A stretch of DNA of 64,000 bases from Hoeflea_A sp965228435. Its GTDB lineage: Bacteria > Pseudomonadota > Alphaproteobacteria > Rhizobiales > Rhizobiaceae. Location of the stretch: the NCBI GenBank assembly GCA_965228435.1, contig OZ245818.1, forward strand, positions 7,378,001 to 7,442,000, given 5' to 3'. Of this stretch, positions 52,540 to 61,662 are shown piece by piece. Both the position numbers and the translations under genes were made by a program. The first letter of the stretch is position 1; each line of letters begins with the position of its first letter. The notes below the pieces were generated by a model that had not been told where the DNA came from, ran no database searches, and saw only the letters and a list, made by a program, of their open reading frames with translations.

Positions 52540-54750
52540 TCACTCGTAGAGACGGGTAACGGTGCTTACGCAGGACAGACCCTTGAGCGCGCTCACCAGC
52601 TTGTTGAGCTGTTTCAGGTCCCACACCTCCAGGTCAATAACCATCTCCGTAAAGTCGTCAGCCACCCGCACCATGGACAGGTTTTGAATATTGGTGTCGC
52701 TGGCGGCAATCGTCTGCGCCACCTCAGCGAGGGTTCCGGGCTCATTGATCGCGTTGAGTGAAATCCTGGCGTGGAACCGACGATCTCCCGATTCGTCAAT
52801 GTCCCAACGCACGTCGATCCAACGCTCGGGTTCGTCATCGAACTGGGTCAGCATCGGCGACTGGATCGGATAGATGGTGATCCCCTTGCCCGGCTCCATG
52901 ATCCCGACGATGCGGTCGCCCGGAACAGCACCGGCGGCATCGAACGACACCGGCAGATCATTGCCGGCGCCGCGGATCGGCAGCGCGTCCTTGAGGCTGC
53001 GCTTCTTGCCACGGCGGCGACCGGGCACACGAAATATCATGTCGGCGGCACTGCGCAGGTTGAACCACCCCTCATCGGCAGCCGGCTGCTTCACCGCGCT
53101 GCGTTCGGGCGTGTGATCCGGATGGATTGCCGTCATGACGTCTTTCGAGGCCAGTTCTCCCCGTCCCACCGCGGCGATGGCATCCTCGACGTCGCGGAAC
53201 CCGAGCCGGTGCAGCACCGGCTTCAGGTCATCCCGGGTGAAGCTTTTTCCGGCACGCGCAAACGTTCGTTCCAGGATGCGATAACCGAGCCCCGAATACT
53301 GTTTGCGAACCGCTGCGCGGGTGGCACGCCTGATCGCCGCGCGCGCTTTGCCGGTGACCACGATTTCTTCCCAGGCGGCGGGAGGAACCTGTACGCCCGA
53401 CCGGATGATCTCAACCTCGTCGCCATTGTTGAGCTGAGTCACCAGCGGCATGATGCGGCCGTTGATCTTGGCGCCAACGCAGGTGTCGCCGATGTCGGTA
53501 TGCACCGCATAGGCGAAGTCGATGGGTGTGGCTCCTCTCGGAAGCGCTATCAGTTGCCCCTTCGGCGTGAAGCAGAAAACCTGGTCATGGAAAAGCTCCA
53601 GCTTGGTGTGCTCCAGAAACTCTTCCGGATTGTCTCCAACCGACAATTGTTCGATGGTTCGACGCAGCCAGGAATAGGCGTTCGAATCCTCCGGCAGGCT
53701 GGTCTTGTCGGTGTTGCTGCCATCCTTGTAAATCGCGTGCGCGGCAACGCCGTATTCGGCAATCTCGTGCATGCGCGCGGTGCGGATCTGGGTTTCGACA
53801 CGCTGCCGCGACGGACCAATAATGGTCGTGTGAATGGAGCGGTAATCGTTCTGCTTCGGTGTCGAGATGTAGTCCTTGAACCGGCCCGGCACGAGCGACC
53901 ACCGGGTGTGCACGATACCAAGCGCGCGGTAGCAGTCGCCGACGCTGTCGACGATAATGCGGAACCCGAAAATGTCGGATAGCTGTTCAAACGACAGGGA
54001 TTTTGACTGCATCTTGCGGAAGACCGAATACGGTTTTTTCTGCCGTCCCGTGACCGTTGCCCTCAAGCCGTTTTCCTCGAACAGATCGGCAAGCTCGGTT
54101 TCAATCTTGCGAATCAGACCGCGGTTCTTCTCGGAAAGCTCCTCCAGCCGCTTGGTGATGGTTTCGTAGGCTTCAGCATTGAGGTGGCGAAACGACAGTT
54201 CCTCGAGTTCCTCACGCATGTCCTGCATGCCCATGCGGCCGGCGAGCGGCGCATAGATTTCCATCGTCTCTTCGGCGATGCGGGCACGCTTTTCCGGCGG
54301 AACCCATTCAAGGGTCCGCATGTTGTGAAGGCGGTCGGCGAGCTTCACCAAAAGCACCCGCACATCGTCCGAGATCGCCAACAGAAGCTTGCGCAGGTTT
54401 TCAGCCTGCTTGGCGCGTTTCGATACCAGGTCGAGCTTCTTCAGCTTGGTCAGCCCTTCGACCAGTTCGCCGATTTCTTCGCCGAACAGCTCGTCGATCT
54501 CACCGCGCGTTGCCGACGTATCCTCGATGGTATCGTGGAGCAGCGCCACGGCAATGGTCGCTTCATCGAGACGCATATCGGTCAGGATGGCAGCCACTTC
54601 CAGCGGATGCGAGATGTACGGATCGCCATTGGCACGCTTCTGCTTGCCATGCTTTTGCATGGCATAGACGTATGCCTTGTTGAGAAGCGACTCGTTGAGA
54701 TCCGGTTTGTATTGTTGCACGTGCTCGACGAGCTCGTACTGACGCATCAT
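52540..54750 (-). CDS. rsh: Bifunctional (p)ppGpp synthetase/hydrolase (RelA/SpoT homologue)
   Basis: The stringent-response enzyme, 736 residues. The hydrolase HD domain is intact (His48, HDTIED at 72-77). The synthetase domain carries SVFRKMQSKSLSFEQLSDIFGFRII and YRSIHTTIIGPSRQRVE. A TGS domain (ATPIDFAYAVHTDIGDTCVGAKIN) and C-terminal ACT domain follow. With both catalytic domains complete it should make and degrade the alarmone, as the single long RSH of alphaproteobacteria does. It follows rpoZ on the same strand with a terminator between. Confidence 0.95.
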   Translation of the reverse strand: MMRQYELVEHVQQYKPDLNESLLNKAYVYAMQKHGKQKRANGDPYISHPLEVAAILTDMRLDEATIAVALLHDTIEDTSATRGEIDELFGEEIGELVEGLTKLKKLDLVSKRAKQAENLRKLLLAISDDVRVLLVKLADRLHNMRTLEWVPPEKRARIAEETMEIYAPLAGRMGMQDMREELEELSFRHLNAEAYETITKRLEELSEKNRGLIRKIETELADLFEENGLRATVTGRQKKPYSVFRKMQSKSLSFEQLSDIFGFRIIVDSVGDCYRALGIVHTRWSLVPGRFKDYISTPKQNDYRSIHTTIIGPSRQRVETQIRTARMHEIAEYGVAAHAIYKDGSNTDKTSLPEDSNAYSWLRRTIEQLSVGDNPEEFLEHTKLELFHDQVFCFTPKGQLIALPRGATPIDFAYAVHTDIGDTCVGAKINGRIMPLVTQLNNGDEVEIIRSGVQVPPAAWEEIVVTGKARAAIRRATRAAVRKQYSGLGYRILERTFARAGKSFTRDDLKPVLHRLGFRDVEDAIAAVGRGELASKDVMTAIHPDHTPERSAVKQPAADEGWFNLRSAADMIFRVPGRRRGKKRSLKDALPIRGAGNDLPVSFDAAGAVPGDRIVGIMEPGKGITIYPIQSPMLTQFDDEPERWIDVRWDIDESGDRRFHARISLNAINEPGTLAEVAQTIAASDTNIQNLSMVRVADDFTEMVIDLEVWDLKQLNKLVSALKGLSCVSTVTRLYE

Positions 54751-54821
54751 ACGCTGTTTACTCCGTTCGACTGCCTTCTCGGCCTTTCATTATCCAGTCT
54801 TTCAAGTCTCCGCGTCAAAAC

Positions 54822-54860
54822 AAAAAAAGCGCACCGGACGGTTCGGTCCGGCGCGCTTTT
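54822..54860 (-). terminator. Rho-independent terminator of rpoZ
   Basis: On the minus strand a long stem (AAAAGCGC..CCGGAC pairing with GTCCGG..GCGCTTTT, one mismatch) is followed by seven consecutive T residues. It begins about 20 nt after the rpoZ stop and lies before rsh, so most rpoZ transcripts should end here. Confidence 0.88.
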
Positions 54861-54880
54861 CAAAATGGATTTCGAACGGA

Positions 54881-55297
54881 TCAGAAATCGTCGCTTTTTT
54901 CCGGCGGAACCAGACCTTCGATACCGGCCAGCAGTTCATCTTCCGACATGCGGTCGAAGGAAACCGGCTCGGCGTCCGTCGGCAGCGGATCGGCGGTGAG
55001 CTCGATCGTGGTTTCCTGTACCTGCTCGGTTTCAAGCAGCGACGAGGGATCGGGTTCCGGCTCATCCACTTCTACGTGCTTCTGCAGCGAGTGGATGAGG
55101 TCTTCCTTGAGGTCACCGGGTGAAAGCGTTTCGTCGGCAATTTCGCGCAAGGCAACGACTGGATTCTTGTCGTTATCACGATCGACCGTGATCATTGCAC
55201 CCTGGGAAACCTGTCGAGCCCGGTGGCTCGCGAGCAAAACGAGATCAAAGCGATTGTCGACCTTGTCGATGCAATCCTCGACTGTGACACGGGCCAT
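54881..55297 (-). CDS. rpoZ: DNA-directed RNA polymerase omega subunit
   Basis: A 138-residue omega subunit, which helps assemble RNA polymerase. The N-terminal part (MARVTVEDCIDKVDNRFDLVLLASHRARQ) is the conserved beta'-binding region, with NPVVALREIADET typical of the family. The acidic C-terminal tail of about 60 residues is common in Rhizobiales. AGGACAGG precedes the ATG. It is upstream of rsh, as in other alphaproteobacteria, with a strong terminator between. Confidence 0.94.
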   Translation of the reverse strand: MARVTVEDCIDKVDNRFDLVLLASHRARQVSQGAMITVDRDNDKNPVVALREIADETLSPGDLKEDLIHSLQKHVEVDEPEPDPSSLLETEQVQETTIELTADPLPTDAEPVSFDRMSEDELLAGIEGLVPPEKSDDF

Positions 55298-55706
55298 AGC
55301 CTGTCCTTTATACTATCGGATCAAATGAGATTGCGCCCGCGATACCGCTTCCTGAACTTTTTTTCAAGCGTAATGCGCAAATTGACCTGCTCGGTGGCCA
55401 CAAATCCGAATCATGAATCGCCTTATCGACCGAAAGCTCCGCGCATCCTTCAAAGGGGTTTGGACGCGCCGCGGCGGTTTGTCATGGGAAAAACCCCTCA
55501 ATCAGGGACATGCAGATACCATACAGTTGAATTTCCTACAGAATGAACTAGTTTCCTTTGTGCTTGAAAGGGCTTGCAGAACGGGTGGCATTTTGACGAA
55601 TACAAATCGATTACGAGTAACGTTTCGTAATTTGCGGTTTTCGGCGGCGCCAAATCGCTACACCCCAATTTTCTGATCACGGAATCCATAACTTTTTGGG
55701 GGCAAA
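55298..55706. other. 409-bp divergent intergenic region between rpoZ and the NYN gene
   Basis: This gap must hold the promoters for rpoZ (leftward) and the NYN gene (rightward). I see an 8-bp inverted repeat, AGGGGTTT (55454-55461) and AAACCCCT (55491-55498), with a 29-nt loop, and no U tract. A short open frame at 55413-55676 lacks protein-like composition and is not called. No tRNA or recognisable riboswitch was seen. Confidence 0.5.
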
Positions 55707-56294
55707 ATGTTTGATCCACGCGAGAAAGTCGCACTTTTCATAGACGGCGCGAACCTTTACGCGACGTCGAAGAACCTCGGCTTCGACATCGACTACCGCA
55801 AGCTGCTGAAATATTTTCAGGGCCGTGGCTATTTGCTACGCGCCTACTACTACACGGCACTGGTCGAAGATCAGGAATATTCGTCTATTCGCCCTTTGAT
55901 CGACTGGCTCGACTACAACGGATACCGGGTCGTCACCAAGCCGGCCAAGGAGTTCACCGATGCCGGCGGACGCCGCAAGATCAAGGGCAACATGGATATC
56001 GAACTCGCTGTCGATGCCATGGAACAGGCAGACACAGCGGACCATCTCGTGATCTTTTCAGGTGATGGCGATTTTGCCGGTCTGGTCGCCGCGCTTCAGC
56101 GGCGTGGCAAAAAGGTGTCGATCATTTCGACTGTGTCGACGCAGCCAGCGATGATCGCGGACTGCCTGCGGCGCCAGGCGGACAATTTCATGGATCTTGC
56201 GTCACTGAGAAATGAAATCGGTCGAACAGAAGCCGATCGCCCGGCACGTCGCGTGCCTGAAGAATCCGAACAGGAATACGATTTCCAAGACTGA
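55707..56294 (+). CDS. NYN/LabA-like domain protein (putative PIN-like ribonuclease)
   Basis: A 195-residue protein of the NYN (LabA/DUF88) family, related to PIN nucleases. The acidic metal-binding residues are in place: LFIDGANLYATSK, NMDIELAVDAM and IFSGDGDFAGLV, consistent with metal-dependent RNA cleavage in relatives. GGGGG lies 4 nt before the ATG. The UDG gene follows within 23 nt, so they may be co-transcribed. The substrate is unknown. Confidence 0.88.
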   Translation: MFDPREKVALFIDGANLYATSKNLGFDIDYRKLLKYFQGRGYLLRAYYYTALVEDQEYSSIRPLIDWLDYNGYRVVTKPAKEFTDAGGRRKIKGNMDIELAVDAMEQADTADHLVIFSGDGDFAGLVAALQRRGKKVSIISTVSTQPAMIADCLRRQADNFMDLASLRNEIGRTEADRPARRVPEESEQEYDFQD

Positions 56295-56317
56295 TCGTGT
56301 GCGCTATCCCGGTCCTC

Positions 56318-56977
56318 ATGACCGAACCGCTCGATCCATCTTATGATTGCAATCTTTGCCCGCGCCTGCACGGTTTCATCGCCGATCAGAGGCGTGTGCA
56401 TGATGATTGGCACAACGGCCCCGTCGACACGTTCCTTCCTCCGCAAGGACCGGCGTCTGTGCGGCTGCTGATCGTCGGGCTGGCGCCCGGCCTGCGCGGT
56501 GCCAACAGGACCGGCCGCCCGTTTACCGGAGACTTTGCCGGTGACCTGCTTTACGGAACCCTCAACCAATTCGGCCTTTCGGAAGGCGTGTTCGACGCGC
56601 GTCCTGATGACGGCGTCCAACTGGTGGAAACGGCCATCACCAATGCCGTCCGCTGCGTACCGCCAGAGAACAAGCCAGTGGCCGCCGAAATCAATACCTG
56701 CCGCCGGTTTCTTTCAGCCACCATTGCAGGAATGGACCGCCTTCAAGCGATTGTGACGCTGGGCAAGATTTCGCACGACTCGACCATTCGGGCGCTCGGC
56801 GCGCGTGTCGCCGCCCACCCGTTCCGTCATGGCGCACGCAGCGACATTGACGGGTTGGCGGTTTTCTCGAGCTATCATTGCTCGCGCTACAACACCAATA
56901 CCGGTCGACTCACTGAAGACATGTTCGTCGATGTGTTTCGTCAGGTAACAGGGTATCTCAGGTCAAGCGAAGCGTAG
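56318..56977 (+). CDS. Type 5 uracil-DNA glycosylase (UdgB-like)
   Basis: A 219-residue uracil/hypoxanthine-DNA glycosylase of the family 5 group. The first active-site motif GLAPGLRGANRTGRPFTGDF and the second motif SSYHCSRYNTNTGRLT are present, and four early/mid cysteines (CNLCPR near the N-terminus, plus AVRCVPPENK and NTCRRF) match the Fe-S ligands of such enzymes. The GTG at 56297 is an alternative start. It removes deaminated bases, initiating base-excision repair. It lies 23 nt after the NYN gene. Confidence 0.85.
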   Translation: MTEPLDPSYDCNLCPRLHGFIADQRRVHDDWHNGPVDTFLPPQGPASVRLLIVGLAPGLRGANRTGRPFTGDFAGDLLYGTLNQFGLSEGVFDARPDDGVQLVETAITNAVRCVPPENKPVAAEINTCRRFLSATIAGMDRLQAIVTLGKISHDSTIRALGARVAAHPFRHGARSDIDGLAVFSSYHCSRYNTNTGRLTEDMFVDVFRQVTGYLRSSEA

Positions 56978-56989
56978 AGCCTGGCTCTC

Positions 56990-57466
56990 TTACCCCTTTT
57001 CCCGCATCAGCCGGGCTTTCTGGCGATCCCAATCCCGTTTCTTCTCGGTTTCGCGCTTGTCGTGGAGCTTTTTGCCCTTGGCCAGCGCGAGCTCCAGTTT
57101 CGCCCGGCCGCGATCGTTGAAATAGATCCGCAGCGGAACAAGAGACATGCCCTCGCGCTGAACGGCGCCGATGAGCTTGCGGACCTCCTTGCGGTTCAGC
57201 AAAAGCTTCCGACGGCGCCGGGTCTCATGGTTGAAGCGGTTGGCCTGCAGGTATTCCGGCAGATAGGAATTGATCAGCCAGATCTCGCCGCCTTCTTCAG
57301 TGGCGTAAGATTCAGCGATGTTAGCCTTGCCTTCGCGCAACGACTTGACCTCGGTGCCGGTCAGAACCAGCCCCGCTTCGAATGTATCGACGATCTCGTA
57401 GTTGAAACGAGCCTTGCGGTTTTCCGCCACATTGCGTCGCCGAGGCTGTACGCCGCCTTTTGCCAT
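56990..57466 (-). CDS. smpB: SsrA-binding protein SmpB
   Basis: A 158-residue tmRNA-binding protein for trans-translation rescue of stalled ribosomes. The conserved beginning (VAENRKARFNYEIVDTFEAGLVLTGTEVKSLR) and the lysine/arginine-rich C-terminal tail (KLHDKRETEKKRDW) are intact. It follows dapA after 12 nt on the same strand, the common rhizobial order. Confidence 0.96.
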   Translation of the reverse strand: MAKGGVQPRRRNVAENRKARFNYEIVDTFEAGLVLTGTEVKSLREGKANIAESYATEEGGEIWLINSYLPEYLQANRFNHETRRRRKLLLNRKEVRKLIGAVQREGMSLVPLRIYFNDRGRAKLELALAKGKKLHDKRETEKKRDWDRQKARLMREKG

Positions 57467-57478
57467 TGCCGAATTTTC

Positions 57479-58360
57479 TTAGTTCAGGAGACCGGCGTGG
57501 CGCAGGGCCGCATCAACGGTATCGCGGGTCGATTGCTCGATCGGGACAAGAGGCAGGCGTTGGGTTTCGCCCATGTGGCCTAGCTTGCTCGCGGCGTATT
57601 TGGCGCCCCCCGGATTGGGTTCTATGAACAGGGCGCTGTGCAACGGCATCAACCGGTCCTGGATCTCGAGCGCGGTTGCGTAGTCGCCGGCCAAAGTCGC
57701 TTCCTGGAATGCAGCGCAAAGCCCTGGCGCCACATTGGCCGTGACCGAAATACAGCCGACGCCGCCATGGGCGTTGAACCCGAGGGCCGTGGCATCTTCG
57801 CCGGAGAGCTGGATAAAGCCATTGCCGCAAGCGGCCCGCTGCTCCGATACCCGGTCCATCTTGGCCGTCGCGTCCTTGACCCCGGCAATGTTGTCGAAGT
57901 CCTTGGCCAGTTTGGCCATCGTCTCGACATCCATATCGATAATCGAGCGTCCGGGAATGTTATATATGAAAATCGGCAGCGAAATTGACTTCGCAATCTG
58001 CGCAAAGTGACCGTATAGGCCGCGCTGGTTCGGCTTGTTGTAGTAGGGTGTGACCACCAGAACAGCATCAGCACCGGCCTGTTCGGCATGCTGTGCGAGG
58101 TCTATCGCCTCTTCCGTGTTGTTGGATCCAGCGCCAGCGATAACCGGAACGCGCTTGTTGGCCGTCTGAACGCACAGTTCGACCACCCGCTTGTGCTCAT
58201 CATGCGACAGCGTGGGAGACTCGCCGGTCGTGCCGACGGGAACCAAACCATGACTTCCTTCCGAGATCTGCCATTCGACGAAAGCCGTGAAGGCGCTTTC
58301 GTCAAGCGCACCGCTATCATCGAAAGGCGTCACCAACGCCGGAAAAGACCCTTTGAACAT
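57479..58360 (-). CDS. dapA: 4-hydroxy-tetrahydrodipicolinate synthase
   Basis: Condenses pyruvate and aspartate semialdehyde in the lysine and meso-diaminopimelate pathway. The 293 residues show the GTTGESPT motif (43-50), Tyr133 in FIYNIPGR and the Schiff-base Lys162 in AGVKDATAK. ATG 58360 with AGGAG five bases upstream is chosen over an open frame reaching 58405. It precedes smpB and diverges from the lytic transglycosylase gene, giving a peptidoglycan-related neighbourhood. Confidence 0.96.
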   Translation of the reverse strand: MFKGSFPALVTPFDDSGALDESAFTAFVEWQISEGSHGLVPVGTTGESPTLSHDEHKRVVELCVQTANKRVPVIAGAGSNNTEEAIDLAQHAEQAGADAVLVVTPYYNKPNQRGLYGHFAQIAKSISLPIFIYNIPGRSIIDMDVETMAKLAKDFDNIAGVKDATAKMDRVSEQRAACGNGFIQLSGEDATALGFNAHGGVGCISVTANVAPGLCAAFQEATLAGDYATALEIQDRLMPLHSALFIEPNPGGAKYAASKLGHMGETQRLPLVPIEQSTRDTVDAALRHAGLLN

Positions 58361-58637
58361 TTTAACTCCTGACAAGCGCGGCGCGCGGCCACTCGATCCC
58401 TGCACCTTCGGCCTCGAAGAAGCGCTGCAACATAGTCTCAGGCGCCACGGGCCGCAAGCTCCGAAATACCGACAGGCCTCGGTGCAAGGGTATTGAAACT
58501 GAGTGCAATTTGGAGGCCGCCTTCAACCATTGCTTAACTCTCTTTTCACCCCTCTTTGTCACTCTGTACGCGGATATGCATGCAAACCGCCGGGTTGGCG
58601 GTCAGACTTACGCCCCAATTCTTGAGATAATGGTTCG

Positions 58638-60707
58638 ATGTTGAGATCAACGCTTACGACGCTATTGGCCACCGCGACGTTGCTCGTTTCCACGAACAGC
58701 GGATATGTCGCGCCGCAATCAGGTATTCCGGCCCCGAACGCGCAATCGGACGGCACGATACAGCTGGCACAGGCGACATCAAGCGAAACCACCGGTTCTA
58801 TTCGCAAGCCAAACAATCCGGCGGCCATCTCCGGCAGCCTCAAGAGCGGCCTTGATGCACTTTCGGACGGCGACACGAACCGCGCACGTGCCATTCGCAA
58901 CGGCATGTCGAAAGATTCGCTCGACCAGCACATACTGGCATGGGCCATAGCGGTTTCCGGCGCCAAGGGTGTGCCGTCCGTGGAAATCGCGACGGCGGCT
59001 CATACGCTCAAAGGCTGGCCCGGGCTCTCGGGACTGCGCCGTCACTCTGAGCGTGCGCTCTATCGCGAAGCCCCCTCGCCGAAGCAGATCATCGCGGCTT
59101 TCGGCAATACCCAGCCCGAAACCACCGAGGGCGCAATTGCGCTTACGCGGGCCTATCTGGCCACCGGAAAGAAAAAGCAAGCCGCGAAAGTCATCGCGCG
59201 GGTCTGGAGGAGCAACGCTCTCGACAAGAAAACCGAGAGTCAGATTCTCAAGGAGTTTCCCAAACTGCTGACGCGGGCCGATCACAGGCGGCGCATGAAC
59301 ATGCTGCTTTATCGTGATCGCGTGACCCAGGCTGACCGGCTCGACGATCTCGCCAACGCACAATCGCTGTTCAAGGCACGTGCTGCGGTGATTCGCAAAA
59401 ACAAGAACGCCTCGGCTCTGATCAAGGCTGTCCACCCATCCTGGCATGATGACCCGAGCTATCTGTTTGCCCGGATTGAACATTTCCGCCGCACAAAGAA
59501 ATACAAATCGGCCGCCGATCTCCTGCTCAAGGCTCCGCGTGACGCGGATGCGCTGATCAATACCCGCGAGTGGTGGGTGGAACAGCGGATCGTTTCACGG
59601 GCACTGGCCGAACAGGGCGATTTGGCGCTGGCCTACAAGGTCGCCGCCTACCATGTGGCCACACGACCGAGCGACGTCATCGAGGCTGAATGGCACGCCG
59701 GCTGGTTTGCGATGCGCGGTTTCAATGACGGAAAGGCAGCTTCGCGGCATTTCCAGAGGGTGCTCGACACGGCAACCCGGCCCCTGTCCATTTCCAGGGC
59801 CTACTACTGGCTGGGTCGCGCCGCAGAAGCTGGCGGACCAGGCAAGGCATCCGACTATTTCGCCAAGGCAGCCGGCTATTCCGCCACCTATTACGGTCAG
59901 TTGGCAGCCGCCCGGCTCAATCGCCGCGGACTTGATGTGCGCTATCCGAAACCGAGCCAGAAGGAACGTCAGGCCTTTGCATCGCGCGAGGCAGTCCGGG
60001 CAATCCGTCGACTCGACGAAGTGGGACACGGCCGCCGCGCCACGGCGATCTATATGGGACTGGCACGCGAACTGACCAATCCCGGTGAACTGGCCATTTT
60101 GGCCGCAATGGCTGAAAAGCAGGGCAATCATCGACTGTCACTGCAGGTCGGCAAGATTGCGTTTGGCCGTGGTCTGGATGTTGCCGCCCTCGCCTTCCCC
60201 GTGGGCGTCATTCCGTCAAGCGCCAATATTTCCGGATCCGGCAAGGCCCTTGCCTATGCCATCGCCCGCCAGGAAAGCGCCTTTGACAAGGCAGCGGTTT
60301 CCAAAGCCGATGCCCGCGGCCTGCTGCAGTTGCTGCCAGGCACGGCCAAGCAGGTGGCACGCAAGCACGGAATAAAATACTCCAAGGCCAAGCTGACCCG
60401 CGATGCCGGCTACAATGCCACCCTTGGAGCGCATTATCTTGGCGAACATATCGACGATTTCAACGGATCCTATGTCCTGACATTCATCGCCTACAACGCC
60501 GGTCCGGGCCGGGCCCGGGAATGGCTGAAGAAATACGGTGACCCGCGTGGCAAATCGATCGATGAGGTCGTCGACTGGGTCGAGCGGATCCCCTTCACCG
60601 AAACGCGCAACTACGTGATGCGGGTGATGGAGAATTATCAGGTCTACAAAGTTCGGCTCGGACAAAAGGCTGATATTGTCGGCGATTTGCGTTATGGACG
60701 CAGCTGA
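58638..60707 (+). CDS. Soluble lytic murein transglycosylase (Slt70 family)
   Basis: A 689-residue periplasmic enzyme that cleaves peptidoglycan glycan strands with 1,6-anhydro ends. A signal peptide lies at residues 1-23, followed by a long alpha-superhelical domain, as in Slt70. The C-terminal SLT domain holds the catalytic Glu546 (ARQESAF), the GLLQLLPGTAKQVA motif and FIAYNAGPGRAREW. The gene diverges from dapA; an alpha/beta hydrolase follows after 31 nt. Confidence 0.93.
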   Translation: MLRSTLTTLLATATLLVSTNSGYVAPQSGIPAPNAQSDGTIQLAQATSSETTGSIRKPNNPAAISGSLKSGLDALSDGDTNRARAIRNGMSKDSLDQHILAWAIAVSGAKGVPSVEIATAAHTLKGWPGLSGLRRHSERALYREAPSPKQIIAAFGNTQPETTEGAIALTRAYLATGKKKQAAKVIARVWRSNALDKKTESQILKEFPKLLTRADHRRRMNMLLYRDRVTQADRLDDLANAQSLFKARAAVIRKNKNASALIKAVHPSWHDDPSYLFARIEHFRRTKKYKSAADLLLKAPRDADALINTREWWVEQRIVSRALAEQGDLALAYKVAAYHVATRPSDVIEAEWHAGWFAMRGFNDGKAASRHFQRVLDTATRPLSISRAYYWLGRAAEAGGPGKASDYFAKAAGYSATYYGQLAAARLNRRGLDVRYPKPSQKERQAFASREAVRAIRRLDEVGHGRRATAIYMGLARELTNPGELAILAAMAEKQGNHRLSLQVGKIAFGRGLDVAALAFPVGVIPSSANISGSGKALAYAIARQESAFDKAAVSKADARGLLQLLPGTAKQVARKHGIKYSKAKLTRDAGYNATLGAHYLGEHIDDFNGSYVLTFIAYNAGPGRAREWLKKYGDPRGKSIDEVVDWVERIPFTETRNYVMRVMENYQVYKVRLGQKADIVGDLRYGRS

Positions 60708-60738
60708 GTAATTTCAGACGTTCCAAAACGGGTCAGCC

Positions 60739-61647
60739 ATGTCATCGGAAACTGCCGATACTCCGGTAACGGAGTACCGAGAGGTCTATTTTTCAGCCAC
60801 TGACGGCCTCAAGTTGTACGCCCGGGTCTATGGCGCGCCGGTTGCGGACCCGGAAGCAATGCCGGTGGTCTGTCTGCCGGGTCTCACGCGCAACAGCGCC
60901 GATTTCCACAAGTTGGCGCTCGACCTGACGAGCAGCCAGCCGGGGAGACGCGTTGTTTGCTTTGACAGCCGTGGTCGCGGCAAATCGGATTGGGACCGGG
61001 AAAAGGCCAATTACATTCTTCAGGTTGAAACCGACGATGTTCTGGCGGGCTGCGCTGCCTTGGGGATCAAACATGCGGTCTTCATCGGCACGTCCCGCGG
61101 CGCATTGCTGATCCATGCGCTGGCCGCAATGCGGCCAGGAATGCTTGCGGGCGCCATACTCAACGATGCCGGTCCAGTGATCGACGGAGCCGGTCTCGCA
61201 CAAATCATGGCCTACCAGGAACGTCTTGCCTCGCCGAACAGCGTCGAGGAAGCCGCAAAGCAGCTCAAAGACATCCAACGCAAGGCGTTCAGCGTGCTGA
61301 GCGACGAGGATTGGATGGACTATGCGCGTCCGATGTTTGTCGAACGGAAGGGCAAACTGGTTGGAAACTTCGATCCGGCCATCGTCGAAGCGTTGCGAGC
61401 CGTTGACCTGAGCGTGCCATTGCCAACCCTATGGCCGCAGTTCGAGGGCCTTCGCAATGTGCCGTTGATGACTATCCGCGGCGAAAACTCGACATTGCTG
61501 TCCGAAGAAACCCTCGCGGAAATGGCGCGCCGTCACCCACGCATGGAAACGGTGATCGCGGAAGGGCAAGGGCATGCGCCCTTTCTCCATCTTGGCCAGC
61601 TTCCGCGTAAAATCGCCGTCTTCGTGAGCGCCGCCGATCACCGGTGA
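60739..61647 (+). CDS. Alpha/beta hydrolase
   Basis: A 302-residue alpha/beta hydrolase. The nucleophile elbow GTSRGAL places Ser119 as catalytic, an HG-type oxyanion region is represented by LPGLTRNS, and the C-terminal GQGHAPFLH supplies the His. The early FDSRGRGKSDWD motif is typical of esterase/proline iminopeptidase-like members. The substrate is unknown. It may share a transcript with the preceding transglycosylase. Confidence 0.88.
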   Translation: MSSETADTPVTEYREVYFSATDGLKLYARVYGAPVADPEAMPVVCLPGLTRNSADFHKLALDLTSSQPGRRVVCFDSRGRGKSDWDREKANYILQVETDDVLAGCAALGIKHAVFIGTSRGALLIHALAAMRPGMLAGAILNDAGPVIDGAGLAQIMAYQERLASPNSVEEAAKQLKDIQRKAFSVLSDEDWMDYARPMFVERKGKLVGNFDPAIVEALRAVDLSVPLPTLWPQFEGLRNVPLMTIRGENSTLLSEETLAEMARRHPRMETVIAEGQGHAPFLHLGQLPRKIAVFVSAADHR

Positions 61648-61662
61648 TCAGGCCTATCGTGG

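Noticed and set aside
52771..53982. 403-residue plus-strand open frame opposite rsh
   Set aside because: Antisense shadow of the stringent-response gene; composition is not protein-like.
55413..55676. 87-residue open frame in the rpoZ/NYN gap
   Set aside because: No ribosome site, no recognisable domain and a composition unlike the neighbours; the region is better explained as promoter and leader DNA.
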